NCBI GenBank assembly: GCA_029287645.1
Contig: JARFQS010000408.1
Coordinates: 1-6,068 of the forward strand
Source of the DNA: Thermoanaerobaculia bacterium
GTDB lineage: Bacteria > Acidobacteriota > Thermoanaerobaculia > Multivoradales > JAHEKO01
Direction of reading: 5' to 3'
DNA length: 6,068 bases
The notes under the pieces were generated by a model. That model did no database searches and had not been told where the DNA came from. It was given only the letters and a program-made list of their open reading frames with translations. A program made the translations under genes and the position numbers. Below are positions 1 to 5,032 of this stretch, in pieces. The first letter of the stretch is position 1; each line of letters begins with the position of its first letter.

Positions 1-19
1 ATCTTCTTGTCTCGTTGTT

Positions 20-60
20 GGCCTCCTCAATGGGTTCTGAGAGGCCTTAAATCACCTTTT
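20..60 (+). terminator. Possible intrinsic terminator of an unseen gene to the left
   Basis: GGCCTC (20-25), one bulged C, then TCA (27-29) pair with TGAGAGGCC (38-46) around an 8-nt loop. In the plus direction the stem is followed by TTAAATCACCTTTT, a broken T-rich run. The opposite direction has no T-run. This would suit a rightward gene ending just outside the window and converging on the J-protein gene. The stem is bulged and the T-run interrupted, so the call is weak. Confidence 0.3.
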
Positions 61-72
61 CAATAGTAGTCA

Positions 73-121
73 ACACTAAGATACTTCCGTTTAATCCAGA
101 AATATTCTCATATCTTAGTGT
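73..121. repeat. 11-bp perfect inverted repeat, 27-bp spacer
   Basis: ACACTAAGATA at 73-83 is the exact reverse complement of TATCTTAGTGT at 111-121. The spacer contains a smaller dyad, AGAA-ATA-TTCT (98-108). No T-run follows on either side, so it is not an obvious terminator. The core ATATCTTAGT (110-119) recurs exactly at 1290-1299, in front of the J-protein gene, which favours a protein-binding site or a dispersed repeat over chance folding. Confidence 0.6.
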
Positions 122-145
122 GGGAGGCTAATATATTAATCCAGA
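91..145 (+). repeat. 10-bp direct repeat TTAATCCAGA, two copies
   Basis: TTAATCCAGA occurs at 91-100 and 136-145, 45 bp apart. The first copy lies inside the spacer of the 73-121 inverted repeat and the second directly after a TAATATATTA palindrome. Both copies are followed by A/T-rich sequence. Function is unknown; a pair of binding sites is one possibility. Confidence 0.5.
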
Positions 146-159
146 TATAACCACAGATC

Positions 160-179
160 GGGAAGTCGAGGAACTTCCC
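160..179 (-). terminator. Hairpin downstream of the J-protein gene, weak terminator candidate
   Basis: GGGAAGT (160-166) pairs perfectly with ACTTCCC (173-179) around a 6-nt loop. It sits 45 bp past the stop codon of the leftward gene. Reading leftwards it is not followed by a T-run, so it may stabilise the 3' end of the mRNA instead of terminating transcription on its own. Confidence 0.25.
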
Positions 180-224
180 TGCAGACAAGCTGGAAAGTCG
201 TTCGAGAAACCGGCCGGCTGGAGA

Positions 225-1196
225 TCAGCCTCTGGCTTTGAATTCCGATGTCTCGGAAAGCTGCCCGAAGAGACTCTCTTCCTCGGGGGTCAGGTGCTTG
301 GGAACCACGATCCGAATCTCGGCGAAGAGGTCGCCAGCCGGGCCCTTGGATGAGGGGAACCCCTTCTCTTTGAGGCGGATCTTTCGCCCAGATGAAGAGC
401 CAGCCGGGATCTTCACGGTGAGATCACCGGTGAGCGTGGGGACCTTCGCCTGTCCTCCGAGTGCGGCTTCCCAGGGAGTCACGGGAAGGGTCGTGTGCAG
501 ATCGTTGCCCTCCAGACGGAAGCGGCTGTCCGGCAGGATCTCGATATTGAGGAAGAGGTGACCACGGGAGCCATCGCCTCGTCCGGCCCCACCCTGTCCA
601 GGCAGGCGGATCTTCTGGCCGGTTCGGACCCCCTTTGGAATCTTGACGCGCAACGTCTTGCTGCGCCCCGTCGTGGGGTCGGTCAGGGTCAGCTCTCTTT
701 CGCCCCCGCTGGCAGCTTCGGCGAGAGTCATTGAAATGCTGGCCTCATGATCCGCGCCGGCGTGATGCATGGGGCCGGCTTGGCCGGTGGACCAGGTCGA
801 TCTGGGGCCGGATTGCCCAGGGCCACCGAAGCCACCCCCGAACAGCATGTCGAAGAAGGAGCTGAAGCCTTCTCCTCCGAAGTCGAAGCCGCGCGGACTC
901 TGGGCACCTCCTCCGGATGTGAAGACGGTGTAGATGTCCTCGAAGCCGGGTGGAGGAGCACCTGTCTGCTGGGCCTGTTTCCAGGCCGAACCGAACTGGT
1001 CGTACTTGGCCCTCTTCTCGTCGTCTTTGAGAACCTCGTGCGCCTCGTTGATCTCCTTGAATCTGTTCTCGGCCTCGGGCGTCTTGTTGACGTCCGGATG
1101 GTATTTGCGCGCCAGTTTGCGGTACGCCTTCTGGATCTCGTCCGCAGAGGCGTCCTTGGCCACGCCGAGGGTGGCGTAGTAGTCCTTGTAGTCCAA
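225..1196 (-). CDS. cbpA: Class B J-domain co-chaperone, CbpA/DnaJ type
   Basis: A cytosolic Hsp40 that would deliver unfolded clients to DnaK and stimulate its ATPase. The 323-residue protein has a full J domain at about residues 4-68, with the catalytic HPD at 33-35 and the canonical KYDQFG end at 64-69. A Gly/Phe-rich linker follows (about 79-147, including FFDMLFGG at 114-121), then two beta-rich substrate-binding domains (about 149-228 and 235-310). There are no CxxCxGxG zinc repeats, which separates it from true DnaJ and matches CbpA/DnaJ2 (E. coli CbpA is about 306 residues). The start is TTG at 1194-1196, preceded by GAGGAG at 5-nt spacing; the J domain begins at once, so a later start would cut it. 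No dnaK or grpE lies nearby. Nucleoid binding, known for E. coli CbpA, cannot be judged here. The symbol is by domain layout, not proven orthology. Confidence 0.93.
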   Translation of the reverse strand: MDYKDYYATLGVAKDASADEIQKAYRKLARKYHPDVNKTPEAENRFKEINEAHEVLKDDEKRAKYDQFGSAWKQAQQTGAPPPGFEDIYTVFTSGGGAQSPRGFDFGGEGFSSFFDMLFGGGFGGPGQSGPRSTWSTGQAGPMHHAGADHEASISMTLAEAASGGERELTLTDPTTGRSKTLRVKIPKGVRTGQKIRLPGQGGAGRGDGSRGHLFLNIEILPDSRFRLEGNDLHTTLPVTPWEAALGGQAKVPTLTGDLTVKIPAGSSSGRKIRLKEKGFPSSKGPAGDLFAEIRIVVPKHLTPEEESLFGQLSETSEFKARG

Positions 1197-1201
1197 AGGT
1201 T

Positions 1202-1207
1202 CTCCTC
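1202..1207 (-). promoter_or_regulatory. Ribosome binding site fixing the TTG start of the J-protein
   Basis: On the minus strand GAGGAG is followed by AACCT and then TTG-GAC-TAC-AAG. The nearest upstream ATG (1217-1219) is in another reading frame, so the TTG is the only start that keeps the whole J domain and has a Shine-Dalgarno sequence. Confidence 0.75.
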
Positions 1208-1282
1208 GAGCGCTCCCATGCGGTCCGGAAACGCTGATCTTTAATGCGACAGTAGCAGATTTCGCCGTCTTCCGAGGGAATA

Positions 1283-1303
1283 GGCGCTAATATCTTAGTC
1301 GCC
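1283..1303. promoter_or_regulatory. Bulged palindrome upstream of the J-protein gene, possible operator
   Basis: GGCGCTAA (1283-1290), a TATC centre, and TTAGTCGCC (1295-1303) form an 8-bp dyad with one extra T in the right arm. It lies 87 bp before the J-protein start and overlaps the best -10 guess for that gene. The inner part ATATCTTAGT repeats the sequence at 110-119. It is not the CIRCE element of HrcA (TTAGCACTC, N9, GAGTGCTAA): the spacer and outer arms differ. Confidence 0.35.
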
Positions 1304-1322
1304 AGTCCTCATATCTATTCAA
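1292..1322 (-). promoter_or_regulatory. Weak promoter candidate for the J-protein gene
   Basis: On the minus strand TTGAAT (1317-1322) and TAAGAT (1292-1297) are separated by 19 bp, longer than the ideal 17. No heat-shock (sigma32-like) CTTGAAA...CCCCAT pattern was seen. The spacing is poor, so this is only the best available guess. The palindrome at 1283-1303 would cover the -10 box. Confidence 0.25.
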
Positions 1323-1355
1323 CCAAAAGAACGACCATTTCATTCCAGGATCTGA

Positions 1356-1391
1356 AAAGTGGGTGGCACCTCATGAAAGTGGGTGGCACCT
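1356..1391 (+). repeat. 16-bp direct repeat in tandem, period 20
   Basis: AAAGTGGGTGGCACCT occurs at 1356-1371 and again, identical, at 1376-1391. Each copy contains the odd dyad GGTG-G-CACC. A degenerate third GGGTGGGGA follows at 1396-1404. The repeat lies between the ferredoxin terminator and the J-protein promoter region, outside any gene. It could be a pair of regulator sites about two helical turns apart, or part of a dispersed REP-like repeat. Confidence 0.75.
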
Positions 1392-1408
1392 TCTTGGGTG
1401 GGGAAGGC

Positions 1409-1443
1409 AAAAGAAAAGGGAACGTGTCCAGCACGTCCCCTTT
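1409..1443 (-). terminator. Intrinsic terminator of the ferredoxin gene
   Basis: On the minus strand a 12-position stem with one mismatch (arms 1432-1443 and 1415-1426, loop of 5 nt) is followed by TCTTTTG, continuing a TTT stem end into TTTTCTTTTG. It begins 31 bp past the ferredoxin stop codon. Stem length, GC content and U-tract make this a classic rho-independent terminator, and it suggests the ferredoxin mRNA stops before the J-protein gene. Confidence 0.85.
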
Positions 1444-1474
1444 CGAGTGATCGATGTTCGCTGCCCGTTGAAGG

Positions 1475-1726
1475 TCAGGGTGCTTCGAGATCGAAGGCCT
1501 CGTAGTTCTTGGCAATCCACGAGGTCCACTTCTCGGGCACCTCCTCCAGCGGAAAGATGGCCTGAACCGGGCAGGCGTCGATGCACAGACCACAATCGAT
1601 GCACTCCTCGGGATGGATGAAGAGTGCCTCCCATTCATCCTTGTCGTAGATGCAATCAACAGGGCAGACATCCACGCAGGCGGTGTCCTTCGTTCCGACA
1701 CAGGGCTCCGCGATGATGTGGGTCAT
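1475..1726 (-). CDS. Seven-iron ferredoxin (3Fe-4S plus 4Fe-4S)
   Basis: A small cytosolic electron carrier of 83 residues. Cysteines fall at C9, C17, C21-P, C25 and then C42-x2-C45-x2-C48-x3-C52-P. This is the spacing of the Azotobacter FdI, Thermus and mycobacterial FdxA group. The position equal to Azotobacter Cys11 is Thr12 here, so the first cluster is expected to be 3Fe-4S (ligands C9, C17, C52) and the second 4Fe-4S (C21, C42, C45, C48), while C25 matches the free Cys24 of FdI. The conserved signature motifs CPVDCIYD and HPEECIDCG are present, as is the family's VPEKW stretch near the C-terminus. The ATG has AGGAGG 9 nt upstream (1736-1741). Own promoter and terminator suggest a monocistronic gene. 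No partner oxidoreductase is adjacent, so its redox partner is unknown. Confidence 0.94.
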   Translation of the reverse strand: MTHIIAEPCVGTKDTACVDVCPVDCIYDKDEWEALFIHPEECIDCGLCIDACPVQAIFPLEEVPEKWTSWIAKNYEAFDLEAP

Positions 1727-1781
1727 CGATTGAATCCTCCTCTTGCTCAGGACGAAGCCATCATCGGCCCGACCGGACTCT

Positions 1782-1809
1782 ATTATACTGACCCACTCGG
1801 AGCGCTCAA
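1782..1809 (-). promoter_or_regulatory. Sigma70-type promoter of the ferredoxin gene
   Basis: On the minus strand TTGAGC (1804-1809) and a perfect TATAAT (1782-1787) are separated by 16 bp. Transcription would start near 1775, giving a leader of about 50 nt that contains the AGGAGG site. The complementary strand also reads TATACT (1784-1789), but no matching -35 was found for the divergent ArsA gene. Confidence 0.7.
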
Positions 1810-1869
1810 CCGGTAAGTTTCGAGAATCTGTCTCTGGGAACTGCTCCCCACGAACGAGGCCGCGGCTCC

Positions 1870-2760
1870 ATGAACGCTTCGACTCTCACACCTCTGATTT
1901 CGCGTGAGCTGATCGTCGTCACCGGCAAGGGTGGTGTCGGAAAGAGCGCCGTGTCGGCAGCCCTCGGTGGACTTCTGGCAAGCCAGGGTCGGCGAACACT
2001 GATCCTGGAGATCGATCCACGCGAGAACGTTCACCAGATGTTGGCGGCCCCCCCGTCCGGGGGAGAGATCGTCCAAGTGACCTCGAAATTGTACCTGCAG
2101 CACTTGCAGCCCCGTATGGTACTCGATCAACTCGTGAGAGAGCGCGTGCGAGTCGAGTTCCTGACGAAGCGGGTTCTGGAAAGTCCGGTCTATCACCACT
2201 TCTCAGAGGGGGCTCCGGGTCTCAAGGAGATGGCTGTTCTGGGGCACTCCCTGCTGCTGGTTCAGGGCAGGGTGCCCGGTGCTCCTGCGATCGATGTTGT
2301 CGTGGTAGATGCTCCCGCGACAGGTCATGGAGTCGCCCTCTTGAGAGCTCCGCGCTTGGTGTCGGAGGTCATCCGGCAGGGACCTGTAGCCAGCATGACG
2401 AAGGAAGTTGCCGAGCTGGTAGCGAGTCCGGACAGGTGCGGTGTGGTCGTTGTGACCCTGGCCGAAGAGATGCCGGTAACCGAGGCCCTCGAATTGCGAG
2501 CCGACCTGAGGAGCGATGTGCAGCGAGAGCCCGATCTGCTGGTTGCCAACGGTCTCTACCCGCCAGTGTCCGAGAGCACGCGGGAGACACTCGAAACCGC
2601 GGATGCGCGCCGCCTCTGGTACAGCCGGCGAGAGCTCAACGATGCCGAGCTAGCGCGATTGGACGAGCACTGGTCGGGTCCTCGGGTGAAGGTGCCGCTG
2701 TTTCCGCTGGACCGCGGTCCGGAGCTGGTTGCCGAGATCGAACGGGAGCTGGCGCAGTGA
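1870..2760 (+). CDS. ArsA/Get3-family ATPase, first subunit (complete P-loop)
   Basis: A 296-residue soluble single-domain SIMIBI ATPase. The deviant Walker A is GKGGVGKS at 19-26, with signature Lys20 and phosphate-binding Lys25. Asp49 in EIDP matches the catalytic Asp57 of yeast Get3 (switch I), and DAPATGHG at 147-154 is the switch II/A-loop region. There is no CxxC zinc pair; the single Cys near 190 cannot form one. At roughly half the size of E. coli ArsA it must pair with another domain, and the overlapping downstream gene supplies one. Similar split pairs are known, for example Rv3679/Rv3680 of M. tuberculosis. No arsB, arsR or arsD is nearby, so arsenite export is unlikely; protein targeting or an unknown nucleotide-driven role is more plausible. 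The ATG has GAGG 10 nt upstream. Confidence 0.92.
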   Translation: MNASTLTPLISRELIVVTGKGGVGKSAVSAALGGLLASQGRRTLILEIDPRENVHQMLAAPPSGGEIVQVTSKLYLQHLQPRMVLDQLVRERVRVEFLTKRVLESPVYHHFSEGAPGLKEMAVLGHSLLLVQGRVPGAPAIDVVVVDAPATGHGVALLRAPRLVSEVIRQGPVASMTKEVAELVASPDRCGVVVVTLAEEMPVTEALELRADLRSDVQREPDLLVANGLYPPVSESTRETLETADARRLWYSRRELNDAELARLDEHWSGPRVKVPLFPLDRGPELVAEIERELAQ

Positions 2761-3821
2761 GCGAGCAAGCATGGCCACCACTGGTCATCGTCGTTGGAGC
2801 CGGCGGAGTCGGCAAGACGACGCTAGCGGCATCCATGGGTCTGCTCTCCGCGGAGAAAGCGGAAGACACCCTGGTGATGACCTTCGACCCCTCGCTGCGG
2901 CTCAAGGATGCACTCGGAGTGGGGGAGGAGGCGAAGGGCGACGAGGTGCAGGTCACCGACCATCTGTGGGCCAGCCTGCTGGATGCCAAGCAAACCTTCG
3001 ATCGGCTGGTGGCTCGGTATTCGCCCGACGATCAGGCCCGGGATCGGATTCTCCATAACCGGTACTACAACCATTTGGCTGGCGGGTTGGCCGGAATCCT
3101 CGAGTACATGGCGGTCGAGCGCCTCTTCGAGGTGTCCGAGTCTGGGCGATTCGAACGTATCGTTCTCGACACCCCGCCGACGCGCCAAGCTCTGGATTTT
3201 CTCGAAGCTCCGACCCGCATCGTGGGGTTCTTGGATAGCGGTGCTCTCCGAATCGCATTGCGGCCATGGTTCGACGGCCAGGGAAACCTCCGTCCGACAG
3301 CGCGACTGGGCCGCCTGGGACGACGCTTCGAGTCCTATCTGGACGAGGTCGTGGGTCTGGATCTTCTCAGGGAGATGGTGGAGTTCTTTCAGGCTTTCGC
3401 GCCTCTTTTCGATGGATTTCGGGAGCGGGCCGAGCAGGTCGAAAAGCTCCTGCGTTCGCCAAGCACTCTGTTTGTTCTGGTAGCCGGACCAGGGGAAGAG
3501 AAGATCCCGGACGCCCTCTTCTTTGCTCGCCGACTTCGAGACGCTGGCTACACCCTCGGACCGATCGTGGTCAACCGAATGCACCCGCGAATCGAAGCGC
3601 ACGAGCGAGAAGGGGAGGGCGAGGTGGGGCAGGTCGATGGCATGGACCTCTTTCACTGGCTGGGTGACCGCGACGCGCGAGGGTTCGAGGAGCTCGGCCA
3701 GCTTGTCGGGCAGGACCATCCGGTGGTCGGGCTGCCCTTGTTGGAGAGCGAGCCCTCCGACGTCGAAACACTCCGTCAGCTGGCGAGCGAATTCGAGGAT
3801 CGCTTGCAGGAAGCGGAGTAG
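2757..3821 (+). CDS. ArsA/Get3-family ATPase, second subunit lacking the signature lysine
   Basis: A 354-residue partner of the preceding ATPase. It starts with GTG in the overlap GTGA shared with the upstream stop, and GGGAG lies 8 nt before it, implying coupled translation and near-equal amounts. The P-loop is GAGGVGKT at 14-21: phosphate-binding Lys20 is kept but the family's signature lysine is Ala15. Asp44 in FDP is the switch I catalytic aspartate, and DTPPTRQALDFLEAP at 138-152 is switch II. No cysteine was seen, so there is no zinc site. It is longer than the first subunit mainly in its second half. The longer open frame back to 2436 lies inside the first gene and is not used. Heterodimer formation is inferred from gene overlap and family behaviour; the substrate is unknown. 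Confidence 0.92.
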   Translation: MSEQAWPPLVIVVGAGGVGKTTLAASMGLLSAEKAEDTLVMTFDPSLRLKDALGVGEEAKGDEVQVTDHLWASLLDAKQTFDRLVARYSPDDQARDRILHNRYYNHLAGGLAGILEYMAVERLFEVSESGRFERIVLDTPPTRQALDFLEAPTRIVGFLDSGALRIALRPWFDGQGNLRPTARLGRLGRRFESYLDEVVGLDLLREMVEFFQAFAPLFDGFRERAEQVEKLLRSPSTLFVLVAGPGEEKIPDALFFARRLRDAGYTLGPIVVNRMHPRIEAHEREGEGEVGQVDGMDLFHWLGDRDARGFEELGQLVGQDHPVVGLPLLESEPSDVETLRQLASEFEDRLQEAE

Positions 3822-3867
3822 TCGAATCGCGGCTGTCACGGACTCGGCGATCTCTCGGCGCGTCTCT

Positions 3868-3913
3868 TGCCGCAGTGCGGTATGCCCTTGACGGATATGC
3901 CGCAGTGCGGTAT
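3868..3913 (+). repeat. Duplicated palindromic operator candidate for PhaR
   Basis: TGCCGCAGTGCGGTAT occurs identically at 3868-3883 and 3898-3913, centres 30 bp apart. Each copy contains the dyad CCGCA-G-TGCGG. The second copy fills the space between the -35 and -10 boxes and the first lies just upstream of the -35. PhaR proteins of Paracoccus and relatives are known to bind TGC-rich sites at phaP and phaR promoters and to repress their own gene. Placement directly before a phaR gene makes autorepression the natural reading, but binding is inferred. Confidence 0.75.
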
Positions 3914-3916
3914 AAA
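3888..3916 (+). promoter_or_regulatory. Sigma70-type promoter of the phaR-phasin-patatin operon
   Basis: TTGACG (3888-3893), a 17-bp spacer and TATAAA (3911-3916) form a near-consensus promoter. Transcription would start near 3923, about 78 nt before the phaR ATG. The spacer contains the palindrome at 3900-3910, so a bound repressor would exclude RNA polymerase. Confidence 0.8.
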
Positions 3917-3981
3917 TCACTCGAGCAGCAGGGTCAGGCCTCGGCCTGAGTGATCGCGTTGCGACACAGCGAGCTGTGTCG
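3916..3981 (+). other. Structured 5' leader before phaR
   Basis: Two dyads lie between promoter and start codon. ATCACTC (3916-3922) can pair with GAGTGAT (3948-3954), competing with an inner TCAGGCC/GGCCTGA hairpin (3934-3949). A separate perfect 8-bp stem CGACACAG/CTGTGTCG (3962-3969 with 3974-3981, loop CGAG) ends just before the GGAG at 3990-3993. No known riboswitch is recognised. The second stem may set translation efficiency or mRNA stability. Confidence 0.45.
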
Positions 3982-4000
3982 AAGGAACGGGAGACCAGTC

Positions 4001-4507
4001 ATGATTCGAGTCGTCAAGCGATACGAGAGTCGCAAGCTGTATGACACCGAGGAGAGCCGCTACGTCTCTCTGGATGAGATTGCCGTTTGGGTGCGCGACG
4101 GTCAGGAAGTGCAGATCATCGACAACAGCAGCTCGCAGGATGTGACGGCTCAGACCTTGGCCCAGATCATTCTCGACGAAGGGCGCAATGGCAGATCGAG
4201 TATCCCTGCCGATGTGCTGCGCGATTTGGTTCGTTTCGGCGAGAGGACACTGACCAGCGGCGTCGAGCATGTGCAGCAGAGCATGGACAAGATGGTCAAG
4301 GCGTCGATCGATCGCCTGGGCCCGGTCCGGCAGGCTCGGGAAGAGATGACTCGGCTTCGGTCGAGGCTCGAGGAGCTCGAAGAGTCTCTCGCCGAGTTGG
4401 AGGCCTCCGGTGTCGTGGATGAGACCGACCTGGAGACTGTGCGGAAGAACGCGCCCGCCAAGAAAGCAGCTGCGAAGAAAGCCGCCTCGGCGAAGCAAGC
4501 CAAATAG
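4001..4507 (+). CDS. phaR: PHA accumulation regulator, PhaR type
   Basis: A 168-residue DNA-binding repressor expected to sense free polyhydroxyalkanoate and control granule proteins. Residues 3-58 match the PHB/PHA accumulation regulator DNA-binding domain (PF07879), with the hallmark KRYESRKLYDTEESRYVSL and DVTAQTLAQIIL. A middle helical part follows, then a charged coiled-coil stretch (about 108-135) and a Lys/Ala tail of 18 residues (151-168). The tail resembles histone H1-like or PhaF tails and could aid DNA binding. I chose the ATG at 4001 because GGAG lies 7 nt upstream and the domain starts there; a GTG at 3950 would add 17 unrelated residues and lies in the leader hairpin. First gene of an operon with a phasin and a patatin; a duplicated palindrome overlaps its promoter. 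Whether a second PHB_acc domain is present is unclear. Confidence 0.93.
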   Translation: MIRVVKRYESRKLYDTEESRYVSLDEIAVWVRDGQEVQIIDNSSSQDVTAQTLAQIILDEGRNGRSSIPADVLRDLVRFGERTLTSGVEHVQQSMDKMVKASIDRLGPVRQAREEMTRLRSRLEELEESLAELEASGVVDETDLETVRKNAPAKKAAAKKAASAKQAK

Positions 4508-4603
4508 AAGGCTCGGTACGAAGCCGGGCACGACGCATGCTCGAGAGGTGTTGATTGATTTTCGAAGGATCCCTGGGATCAGGCAGACAGAGGAGACAGG
4601 CAG
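4508..4603 (+). other. Spacer between phaR and phasin
   Basis: The 96-bp gap contains a 13-bp palindrome GATCCC-T-GGGATC (4568-4580) followed by the phasin ribosome binding site. No T-run follows, so it is not an intrinsic terminator; no clear promoter and no copy of the PhaR operator candidate is present. The gap may allow mRNA processing or separate translation levels for the phasin. Confidence 0.4.
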
Positions 4604-5017
4604 ATGACCAAAAAGAGCAAGGCGGATATCCAGAACGAAGTCGTGGAGTCGGCCCAGAAGATCTGGCTGGCGGGAATCGGTGCTCTGGCCACAGCGGAGG
4701 AAGAGGGCTCGAAGCTCTTCAATTCGCTGGTGAAGAAGGGCGAGACCTACGAAGCGCGAAGCAAGCAGCGGGTGGACGAGGTCAAGGCTCGGGTGGAAGA
4801 AGTCGTTGGCAAGGCCGAAGGCTCGATCGAGCAGCTGGGTGATGTGCTCGATGAGAAGGTGGCGGATGCCATCCAGCGACTCGGCGTTCCCAGCCGCAAC
4901 GAGATCGCCAAGCTGACCAAGAGTGTCGAGGAGTTGACCGTCAAGGTGGATCAGCTCAAGGCGACGCCGGCCAAGAAAGCACCGACCAAGAAGACTTCGT
5001 CGTCGAAAGCCAAATAG
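4604..5017 (+). CDS. PHA granule-associated phasin, PhaF/PhaI type
   Basis: A 137-residue amphipathic coat protein for polyhydroxyalkanoate granules, limiting coalescence and possibly tethering granules to the nucleoid. Residues 13-47 carry the family pattern SAQKIWLAGIGALATAEEEG...LVKKGE (PF05597). A long helix rich in charged residues follows, then LGVPSRNEIAKLTKSVEEL (93-111), the leucine-zipper-like oligomerisation part seen in PhaF and PhaI. The C-terminus (122-137) is a short Lys/Pro/Ser/Ala tail, shorter than the long AAKP tail of pseudomonad PhaF but of similar character. ATG is preceded by AGGAG with 8-nt spacing. It lies 96 bp after phaR and 15 bp before the patatin gene. No PHA synthase is in the window, so the polymer type is unknown. 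I leave the symbol blank because PhaF, PhaI and PhaM cannot be told apart. Confidence 0.9.
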   Translation: MTKKSKADIQNEVVESAQKIWLAGIGALATAEEEGSKLFNSLVKKGETYEARSKQRVDEVKARVEEVVGKAEGSIEQLGDVLDEKVADAIQRLGVPSRNEIAKLTKSVEELTVKVDQLKATPAKKAPTKKTSSSKAK

Positions 5018-5032
5018 AAGATCGGAGCCGTA

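Larger units (their letters stand above)
1..224. other. AT-rich gene-free left edge with clustered short repeats
   Basis: No plausible coding frame is seen here. Bases 61-150 hold only 28 G/C out of 90 by hand count, far below the surrounding genes. The stretch contains a bulged hairpin (20-46), an 11-bp inverted repeat (73-83 with 111-121), a 10-bp direct repeat (91-100 and 136-145), a 10-bp perfect palindrome TAATATATTA (129-138) and a 7-bp hairpin (160-179). It lies downstream of the leftward J-protein gene, so it is either the tail-to-tail region with an unseen gene to the left or the regulatory region of one. Its base composition and repeats could also be a remnant of a small mobile element, but no element ends can be proven. 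Confidence 0.6.
4457..5020 (+). repeat. Shared 3' ends of phaR and phasin genes
   Basis: GCCAAGAAAGCA is found at 4457-4468 and 4970-4981, and AAGCCAAATAGAAG at 4497-4510 and 5007-5020. The second match includes the stop codon and four bases after it. The encoded tails align as AKKAAAKKAASAKQAK and AKKAPTKKTSSSKAK with a one-residue gap. Only these two blocks (4457-4510 and 4970-5020) are repeated, not the intervening sequence. Confidence 0.65.

Noticed and set aside
216..230. Hairpin GGCTG/CAGCC over the J-protein stop codon as a terminator
   Set aside because: The stem is only 5 bp and includes the stop codon, with no proper T-run in the leftward direction.
747..1244. 165-codon plus-strand frame opposite the J-protein gene
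   Set aside because: It mirrors the J domain and Gly/Phe region in antisense, and no family is recognised.
1283..1303. CIRCE element for HrcA heat-shock control
   Set aside because: CIRCE is TTAGCACTC, N9, GAGTGCTAA. Here the spacer is 4 bp and the outer arms are GGCG/CGCC.
1356..1391. CRISPR-like array
   Set aside because: Only two 16-bp copies with a 4-bp gap; no spacer-sized interval and no cas gene.
2436..2756. N-terminal extension of the second ArsA-family gene
   Set aside because: These codons overlap the first ATPase in another frame, read as Arg/Ala-rich shadow sequence, and the P-loop lies correctly after the GTG at 2757.
1870..3821. Arsenic resistance operon
   Set aside because: Apart from the ArsA family name there is no arsB, arsR, arsD, arsC or Acr3 in the window, and split single-domain ArsA relatives often have no link to arsenic.
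2823..3920. 365-codon open frame on the minus strand opposite the second ArsA-family gene
   Set aside because: The plus strand has P-loop, switch motifs and coupled translation; the antisense product has no recognisable motif and its start would lie in the phaR promoter.
4568..4580. Terminator between phaR and phasin at GATCCCTGGGATC
   Set aside because: The palindrome has almost no loop and no T-run follows, so phaR and phasin are treated as one transcript.
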